Positions 56,301 to 64,000 of a DNA stretch of 64,000 nt are shown here, piece after piece. The translations under genes were made by a program, and so were the position numbers. This DNA is from Eutypa lata (lineage: Eukaryota; Ascomycota; Sordariomycetes; Xylariales; Diatrypaceae), in NCBI GenBank assembly GCA_022661535.1, contig JAKULF010000016.1, positions 496,001-560,000 of the forward strand, read 5' to 3'. The notes under the pieces were generated by a model. It was not told the origin of the DNA. It ran no database searches and worked only from the letters and a program-made list of their open reading frames with translations. Position 1 is the stretch's first letter, and each line of letters begins with the position of its first letter.

Positions 56301-59283
56301 ATGGGGTAGGTACATGCCTGGGTACCTGGTCTAATTAAGAGTTGTAATAGTTATCATTAATATTTTTAACAGAACACCAGACCAGATCAACAAAGTCATA
56401 CATCATCATCATCATCATCATCATCTTGGAGTTGATTTTATTCCCTACCCTGATTTAACATTTCATGTTACATAGACCTTCGAGGCATGGCTATGGAAAC
56501 ACTGAACATCTACATACTAAGGGAGCAGACCTCCTGCTGTCTGCAAACCCATTTTCGCATCTGCAATATCTAGCTTAGTTGAGTGGATTGATTTCCTCTG
56601 CAAGAAATACAGCAAAAATGGTGTTGTCAAGGACAACAGCGCCAAAATGATGGGCCTCCTTTTTGACGATGATCAAGCATGCACCCACAGGAATTTGGCG
56701 GAAAATTGCGTAACTTCCCAACTAGCGCACTTTGTCAATGCTAGGTACATATAGAACTATGTACGTACATAATAAATGTATTATATATGTAGGTCAGGGG
56801 GGTGGTGGCCTACATTCAACGGCCCGTCACGCGGCTCCCGGGACTACGGTTGGCCTCACTAAAATCTAGATGAAAACTGGAGAATGGAAACTTGGGAGAA
56901 AAGGGTAATATCAGTATCAGTACCAGTATCACGAGGATAAAAGATAAGGTTTTTTTCCCCTTTCTTCTTTTTTCTCTTTCCGAACTAAAGCGGGAAGGGA
57001 AGTCATTTGTGCCCCCCCTCCCCTAGCAGCTTTGCTACCTAGCACACCATCTTCTATCTGGCTTGGCATCAAGTGACCATCCATCACTATCCAAGATCTA
57101 ACTACTCACTTCTCCTTCGATGATGTCTAACTCCCTATCAAGCCCAGTCTACCTGTCTACTTACGTATGTGCCCACACGACATCAGCACCTGATCTATCA
57201 ATCTCTGAAACCTGCATACATAGGAGGTCTCAAAGGTCTCGTAGCAACCTATGTAGGCAAGTCAACCCTTTGAGTATTGCTTCTGATTGGTTTGTTGCTG
57301 GACCAAGAAGAAGAAGCCGGTCGCCCCAATTAGACAGCTACTAGAACATCTGCTAGAGCTTATTCCCCGTCGTTTTCTTTTCCAATGCCAGGATGGAGTT
57401 TTAGTCACGTCTCCACTTCACTTCCCACGCGCAACACTTGCAGACTCGCTCACGCTAACACGGAGAGAAAAGGGGGCGGCGTTGTGGAGTAGGTAGGCTT
57501 GAGGTAACTGAAGCTAATGAATGAGTCAATACATAGTAAGGTTGCCATGCGACGACGATAACATTCAAGCAATCATTCGACAACAACCTTGCCAAAATTC
57601 ATTCGAAATGCGCCGGGAAAGATGTTTGTTCGTTCTAATGTTAAGTAGGCATTTTGTCTTTCTAGATCTTTCCCTACCATTCAGTTCTGCGAGTTAATAA
57701 ATGGTAAGCTCGGCCAACAATTAGTTATGTGTTAAGGCAACCACAACGTATTGATCGTAACAGGAGGGTTTCCATCCCATCCAAGCCTCTGGCAAGCTGA
57801 CATAACAACTTGATCCTAAAACAAATGTGTTGAGACGTATGTCTTCCATAGCGCCGGTCAAGTGATACTGCATTGGATGGCAGCGGCGGACTCAGTTCCA
57901 ACGACAGCCATACCATGGCCTCGGGTCAAGCCAAAGGCCACCACCGCGGCTGCTCATCCAATTGATTTGCATCGGCGTGCGGCACGGTTCCCTCCTCAAC
58001 ATCACCACCCATGAAACTAGTTATTATACAAAAGATACAGCATTTCAACTCCATTTCATGAGCCTCCACGAAGAATAGAAGTTTTTTTTATTAATAGAAT
58101 TGAACCACCATAGACTTAAGTTCATAGCCTTCTTTTATAACCCCAAATAGATTGAACGTAGATAGATCTTTAAGTGAAGACATTTCAGGTGTTCATATTA
58201 TAAGTTAAGGCACCGACGCTTCTTCACCCCCAAGCCACTGCTTATCACTTCTCCATTCGTCTATTGCAGTCTCCCCGGTGATCCTTCAAGCAACTACTCA
58301 GTTCAATCACCAACACATGTTCGTCCGGTTGTTCCTTTTTTGCTTTTTCTTTTTTCATCACAGGGTGTCGGCGACAACGACTCGACATCCTATCACGCCA
58401 CCGCGTCAGGGCCTACCCGTATTCGGAGAGGTGGATTTTCTAGTTGCTTACACCAACACCGTAGCTCCCGCATCCTCCGTATATATTCCCAAAGCCTTTT
58501 CAGTTGTTATAAGCTCTGGCCCTGACATGCACGACGTGATTTGATACTGTTAACCCCCCCTCCCTCGTACTTTGTAACCAACGAGACATGCATACATGTT
58601 CCTGGGCTAGAACTCGGGCCAACCCCCAAACCCCGAAGATGACAGAAAAGCCACAAAAGCACGAGAAGAACGCCGATGAACCCTTATCCCGGCCGCCAGC
58701 AGGAATCTTTTGTCATGCCTAGGTATGGTGAAGACATCTATCTGTCCAATCGGTAGGCTACCATCCATGTTACCTTCTACTTCCTCCCAGCGTTCCCCCC
58801 TGGAGCAAAACAACTCTCTACCTGCACACGGAAGCGAGTAGGTACTGCCTCTAACGCAAGTAACACGATGATTGTCTTGAACCGTCTATGTCATAGGTTG
58901 TTAGTCGCCTGATTCGGAACTGTGCGGCCTGTCTTTTCTTTATTCAAATAGCAATCCGTCTTTGAGGCACGCGAGTGCAGTACGAACCTCTGTGCATTCA
59001 ATATATATAACTTCCCTAATCTAAATATCCGAACAGCCACGCCGTCGCAGCCTTGACAAAGTTTAGAAGGCTTCAGCGTAACTATAAGGATTATACGTGA
59101 CACCTGGTAATCTAGTAGGTGTATTGCTTATTTACGCCACCCAGTCTAGCTGGGACATCTAGAGAAGTTCTTTTTCTTAACCCTCTTCATTTACATATAT
59201 GATTTCTCTTGGGGGAAAATTGGAGCGCTCGAACGGGTATCCGCGGGGACCTGGGAGGGGGCGCACTATCTGCGCAGCCGTAG
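53366..59283. other. Gene-poor region of nearly 6 kb
   Basis: No gene recognised. The first part is the Pin4-like promoter and possible long leader, with C/T-rich and A/G-rich runs. Perfect TACCTAGGTA palindromes stand at 53707-53716 and 54973-54982, with near-copies at 53960-53968 and 55753-55761. All remaining frames are short and of chance-like composition. Confidence 0.5.
56401..56426. repeat. Trinucleotide microsatellite (CAT)n
   Basis: Eight or more perfect CAT units in noncoding DNA. Confidence 0.9.
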
Positions 59284-59385
59284 ATGCGGGCTGCCTCTAT
59301 GTTTAGCATTGCCATGCGAGAAGCCGAGTCTGGGTCGCTTCGCTTGTCTCAGTTACCACGGGTTTTCTTTTCTCGGCTATCTACC

Positions 59386-59553
59386 ATGGCGTCATGCGTG
59401 GTATGTCACGGCCCGGCGACCTATGTAACTTGTAACCCTAATCACAAAAGCAAACCTGCCCGACCCCTTGGGAAACATGCCTCTTCTGTGAAAGTTCGAT
59501 CGGTGGTGTTTGAGGCTGATAGTCTATGGAACATTGTTCTTATATTGCCGTAG
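59386..59553 (+). CDS. Possible small Cys-containing protein or 5' exon, unknown
   Basis: A 55-codon frame from an ATG in good context (CTACCATGG). It begins MASCVVCHGPATYVTC with CxxC spacing, followed by NPNHKSKPARPLGKHASS. The cluster could be a metal-binding site. An upstream ATG at 59284 is in the same frame. The end of the frame is hydrophobic and looks less like protein, so this may be the first exon of a decayed gene. No family recognised. Confidence 0.25.
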   Translation: MASCVVCHGPATYVTCNPNHKSKPARPLGKHASSVKVRSVVFEADSLWNIVLILP

Positions 59554-62500
59554 AAGTCTGCCATATCTTCTGTTATTAATGTGATATGGGTTTTATACTT
59601 AAGTTGACGGGAAAGGGCCAACAAGTTACGTCTGAATAATTATGGTTAACACCTTTAGATTTGGTGTTTTCACCCAATAAGAGGATATTATGTTTAGGAC
59701 TGGTTCATAGCTGAAATAGCTCTCTTGCCCTACGTGTAACTTGAACTTTACTAAGGATCAATTAGATGTTACATAAGCAATTTCTATATTATGAGATTAT
59801 TAATATTTGAGGCTTGATGGGCCGGGGAAGCATCGTGCAATCTACTTCAATCCTTAAAAGCTTGTTGGTAGGTATATACTCACACATAACGGATACTTGA
59901 TTGATAGGGTGACATATTTTTCTTCCCCTTACGTGATATTAAGTTCTATCAATTTAACCTCCTATGATCAGCCGTTTCAAAGAAGTAATACTCACTAAGA
60001 AAGCATTTGAGATGGCAGAGACCTTCACTGGTCAAGTTTCATATCTACTGGTTATATTCTTTTCATCTTTCGAATCCTCAGGATGTGTTGTCCATATCAA
60101 TGATTACGCCTCAACCCCCCCCCCCCTTCCCCCTTGGCAAGGTGCAAAAGTATAATATCACATATAATATGATAGTAGATATTTTAAGCTAATCTCAAAT
60201 AAATATCAACATATTGGGTTGATTCAAATCACGGGTATGTATTGACAAATCGTCGTGCCAGAGAAGGGGTGTCGTGGGACACTAAAACGATTCTTCACTT
60301 CAACGAGCTTGCCTGTTAGTTAGCTTCTCATATGCCGAAAAACATCTGAAATGTCTTCAACGTAGCGCCCATCGCTGCAAGAACGTTTAGAAGCACTCGT
60401 ACGAGAAAGAAAGAAAAAGCTTTCAGTAGATGAAGTACCAATCAGCCCCTTGGAAAACATGCACACTCTTGAAGCAGCTACAGATAATCTACCAGACATC
60501 ATCTGTAAAGTAGCAACCATTATTCAATTTTTGATTTATAGCAATTTAGGCCGCAACAATTTTGGATCTGATCAAATGGTTGGGGTGGCGAGCTGTCTTA
60601 CGTGGGCAAACTGGCCATTAATTTACGGCTGTGGTGAGTGAAATTCCCACATAGGTATATCATTGCGGTTCTAAAAGAACTCAAAAAGAATACCTGAAGG
60701 TACACTGGATGTACCATTAGAAAACCTCTTATGTCAATAATAGTGAATAAGTCAGCAAGTGGAGCCTCACTAGTAAGATGCTGGTATTTGACCTATATAC
60801 ACCCCTTCCTAACGCAGAGGTTGATAAAGTAAAGACAACGGAGCTACGAAGCATAGACTGTCGTATTGGTGTGTATGCATATATATTGCTAAGGGGTTTC
60901 CGGTGTCGGGCTGCAATAGCAGCAGCTTTTCAACGCCCCCTTTGCCACTTATTGCGTACCTGGATGGTGTTACACACCTGCTTAGAGTATGCTTAGAGTA
61001 TACATTCAAGGGGTTACGTGGCTGCTTCCGGATTCTCTTTTTCCTGCTTCTGTTACGCCTTAAACTTATAAGCAAGTCATTCGAAGGGAAGTCAAGAGTC
61101 CGTCCTGTGCTGGAAAAGGTTGCGGAAGTTTACAGGCATACCTACAGTATTGTAGCGAAAGGTGGTGTAGTCAAAGTCCTAGATAATCAGCGCGCAGATA
61201 CTTGCTAGTAGGAGACCGAATGACTGGACTGCCTTGACATCTGATCTGGAGAGAAAGATCGAACCTAGTAGGCTTCCCCGGGAGGGCCTGGAACACAACC
61301 CAGAGGCTCCTGCCAAAAACTGCAAGGCTCGGTATGGTAAGCTTATGCTAATCTCCGGATCAGCACACATTATCCCGATATAGCACCATGGTGGTTGTCC
61401 CAATTCGATATTGATCAGAAGGAAATCGCAAATAGATGCACTTCAAAGCAAGTAGATGGCTTTTTGTTCGAGAAATGCACCCTGAAGTGCATACTTGAAC
61501 TATACGATCTTGCTGAAAAGAAGATGGGGTTACGCTGTTATTAGTGCTTACGCTGAACCTGCTACTATGTATTGATATCTATCGCAGAGGGTTCTATCGA
61601 GGTGAAGAGTTGGACTGCTACGTAAGTAACTTGAAAATAAAGTATTCTCACGGATAGAAGGGTATTATTGCCGATATTTCTCAACTCATCTCATTAGCTC
61701 GAAACATCCGACTTCGTCGCGAGGGTTTTATTCAGCTGTGCCATGTTACCATTCCCAAATTGGCAACCAGGCTTGACGACGCGCCTCTTACTACAGTTAC
61801 CAAAAGTCAAGCCAGGGCGGAAATAGAACGCATTAGGTGACTAGGATTATTGAGCGCTGAACAGCCCGAAATCTCATTGTATTCAAACCAGACGCGTTGT
61901 TATACTCGCACAACTTCACTTCTGGCTTCAAAATGATGGTGAATTTCAGCTCGTCTTCTCTAGTTAGTGTGGTTACTTTTTTATAAGCCACATTGTTTTA
62001 AACTTGGGGTTCCATGATCATCTGTGCAGATCCGAAGATCCGGAAGCTGCCGGCGATAAGCGATTTGGGGTTTTTAGCACGAAAGCCAAGAAATGTGCCT
62101 TGCAGCAATCTGGCTGCGGCGGCGGCGGCGTGCAGGCGTTCGTCGCGATTCAGGTCCGATGTAACTTACTTGGTCAGAAACCTCAAAATAAAACAGGCAG
62201 TTGTTGTTCCTGTTGTGGAAGCTCCCACGTGGTATAGCTTTGATTCTAGGTACTCTGTTCAACAACTAAGGCATCGCCGGTTGGTCGCTTCGCGCTGAGC
62301 CACTTTTAGGGCATGCTCTGCTCCCAGTTAGCGCATTGCTCGCTGTGCCTCAGACCGGGGACGTGGACCTGGGGGTTCGCTCTTAACACTGGTTTAAACG
62401 GGGGAGTCTAGAACATTGTCATTCTCAGCGGCCTTCCGTTTGCGCACGAAAAAGCATGCGAGGGAATGAATGGTTAGTAGAGGTCTATAGCCAAATAAGC

Positions 62501-62776
62501 CATGCTTACTATATTCTTCATAACGACCTTCTGAACTGAGATCTATGCGCAAACGGAAATGACCTCAATCCGCTGACAGCCAAAGTCCTTGGAATTCACT
62601 GAGAGGAGGAGGAAAAATGTATATAAGAGGATCGGTTCATCACAGAAGCTAATGGCTTTTCCGCACAGCCAAGCTTCAGGTTCATCAACCAGTACGGTTT
62701 CTAACCATAGTCTCTCCTTCGAGAATATACGTCACTCCTTTGACTTAAATTATACACTCCTTCAGTTAGTCATAAG
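59554..62776. other. Gene-poor region with possible degraded coding sequence
   Basis: No intact gene. Protein-like stretches on the plus strand are broken by stops. One runs from the ATG at 60352, with TAG at codon 5, then LQERLEALVRERKKKLSVDE and further to 60641. Others lie at 61010-61200 and 61700-61840. A 12-base C-run lies at 60115-60126. The last 300 bases should hold the thaumatin-like promoter. Confidence 0.4.
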
Positions 62777-63678
62777 ATGACTCGACCACTCTCCTTGGCC
62801 CTCGCGGCCCTCATCTCATCGGCCGTAGCCAAGCCGGTGGTGACCCTGGCGCCGACCCCGGTGCAGCAGAAAGTGATGGCCCCTAAGATGACCACCATCG
62901 TCGTAGAGGAAGCACTGCTTTCCATCAACGACGAGGTCCCTTACGTGACCTGGGCTCCGGAGGTCCTCCCTATCACCATTATCAACTCCCATACTAACGC
63001 CATCTCAACCTCCCACGCGTACAACCCGGGCCCCACGCCCGTGAACGGCAAGCCGGAGCCTGGAACAATGGCTCCGGGCGAGACCGCCTCGTTTGCCGTG
63101 CCTACCGGCTGGGGTGGCAATGTCGCCGTTGTGGATTCCAGCCACCCGGTTGCCTGGATGGGTGGCGACACCCTTATCGAGTCGAGCTTCGTTGTCCCTT
63201 ACGGATCCAACGGTCTGGCTGTTGCGGATATCAACATTAGCTATGTGTAAGACGCCTTCGTTTTTCAACCTTTATTAGACGTATGCTGATGATATGTAGT
63301 ACGGGCTTCTCCCTTCCTTCTAGCTGCTGGTGTGACGATGCCCGCACCGTCGTTACGGGATGCAACCTCGACTTGTTCACTACTGGCACATGCCCTTCGG
63401 TAAGCTAGCCTCGTCATTGCGAACTCAAAGTGATACGAGAGAGATGACTAACATTAAATTAGGAGGATAACTTGACCGATTATGGCTTGTGCAACAACCC
63501 CCTGAGGGGTAACATGGATGCTACGGACTCTACGGCCTTCTTCAAACCTTGCCAGGGATTGGCTTACACGTTCCCTAGTGATGATCTAGGTAACTCCTTC
63601 GGGTTCTGCCAGAATGGCATCACTTGCTGCGTTGGAACAGCCTGCCCGCCGCATCCCGGGCAGACCCAGTTCCCGTAA
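62777..63678 (+). CDS. Secreted thaumatin-like protein
   Basis: Three exons: 62777-63246, 63300-63399 and 63463-63678. Introns are 53 and 63 nt, and the product is 261 aa. A signal peptide MTRPLSLALAALISSAVA is followed by a thaumatin-like beta-rich body: ITIINSHTNAISTSH, GGNVAVVDSSHPV, then VTGFSL spanning the first splice. Paired Cys follow (CWCDDARTVVTGCNLDLF, GTCPS, CNNPLRG, FFKPCQGLAYTFPSDD, FGFCQNGITCCVGTACPP). Length, order and the PCQGLAYTFPSDD-like block fit fungal thaumatin/PR-5-like secreted proteins. They are extracellular, disulphide-rich and in some cases bind or cut beta-glucans; the role here is unknown. The donor at 63247 was chosen because it makes the YVTGFSL frame continuous. 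Confidence 0.88.
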
Positions 63679-64000
63679 GCTTTGAACCATGGTAGGGAAT
63701 GATATTTCCGAAATGGAAGAGGAAATGGCCTCGCAGTGGGAGGCAAATATTGAATAGAAAAATAAAAGACGCCCTAGCGGTATTCGTCAATACGATGGAT
63801 GGCCTTCTGTGAAGAAAAGAGTTTTACATATCATGCCGATTAGTCTTTCCACTTCAAACACAGTGCGTAACTAGGTGTTACCCGGATTTCAAACTACGCG
63901 TCTATATCGTATAGATGCAAATGCTTGAGTGATATTCTCAGTTGTATTATGAATGGTATCAATGCTATCTATAATTGTGATCCTCCGCTTGCACTGTTAT
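63679..64000. other. 3' flank of thaumatin-like gene
   Basis: No gene seen in the last 320 bases; the region is AT-rich 3' flank. Confidence 0.5.

Overview
The window reads as nuclear DNA of a filamentous ascomycete. Genes are spaced 1-3 kb apart and carry short introns (about 50-230 nt) with GT..AG ends and CTAAC-like branch sites. Telling families are a Zn2Cys6 regulator, an F-box protein, a PigL_N-like/ankyrin protein, an NRPS-like A-T-R reductase and a fungal thaumatin-like secreted protein. One very AT-rich transposon copy carries the marks of repeat-induced point mutation (RIP). Gene content and the frequent TACCTAGGTA palindromes make me lean to Sordariomycetes; that placement is inference.

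Layout: 1-1.6 kb, coiled-coil tail of a probable kinesin, cut by the window edge; 3.5-5.1 kb (-), an OB-fold protein resembling RPA70-N; 6.2 kb, an intron-containing tRNA-Val(AAC), followed by two diverged copies of a repeat, one holding a tRNA-Gly-like half; 8.8-9.9 kb, a fatty-acid-hydroxylase/SUR2-type enzyme; 12.7-13.9 kb, a decayed fungal family gene and a related fragment; 16.1-16.9 kb (-), histone H2A.Z; 18.7-19.5 kb, a decayed metzincin protease; 20.7-22.3 kb, an F-box protein with a decayed tail; 23.2-24.6 kb, a secreted FAD amine-oxidase-like enzyme; 25.0-26.8 kb, a TIR DNA transposon; 26.9-29.6 kb, a Zn2Cys6 regulator.

From 31.2 to 40.0 kb lie an MDR oxidoreductase, an NRPS-like reductase (A-T-R, 1,055 aa) and, divergently, an MFS transporter. 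With the regulator at 26.9 kb and perhaps the oxidase at 23.2 kb, they form a plausible small biosynthetic locus: the reductase would make an aldehyde or alcohol from a carboxylic acid, the oxidoreductase would act on it, the transporter would export it and the regulator would control it. This is the best candidate for an undescribed system here.

The right third holds an ankyrin gene with a one-base frameshift in a T-run (40.9-44.2 kb), a sulfatase with an atypical active-site motif (44.5-46.1 kb), a small secreted Cys-containing protein gene with a premature stop (47.1-47.9 kb, -), a Pin4/Cip2-like RRM-R3H protein (51.5-53.4 kb, -), about 9 kb almost without recognisable genes, and a thaumatin-like secreted protein (62.8-63.7 kb). 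Five or more broken genes in one window, several with breaks explicable by C-to-T changes, suggest an accessory, RIP-exposed stretch between conserved genes. Exon junctions were placed by hand from splice signals and reading phase; no database search was run.
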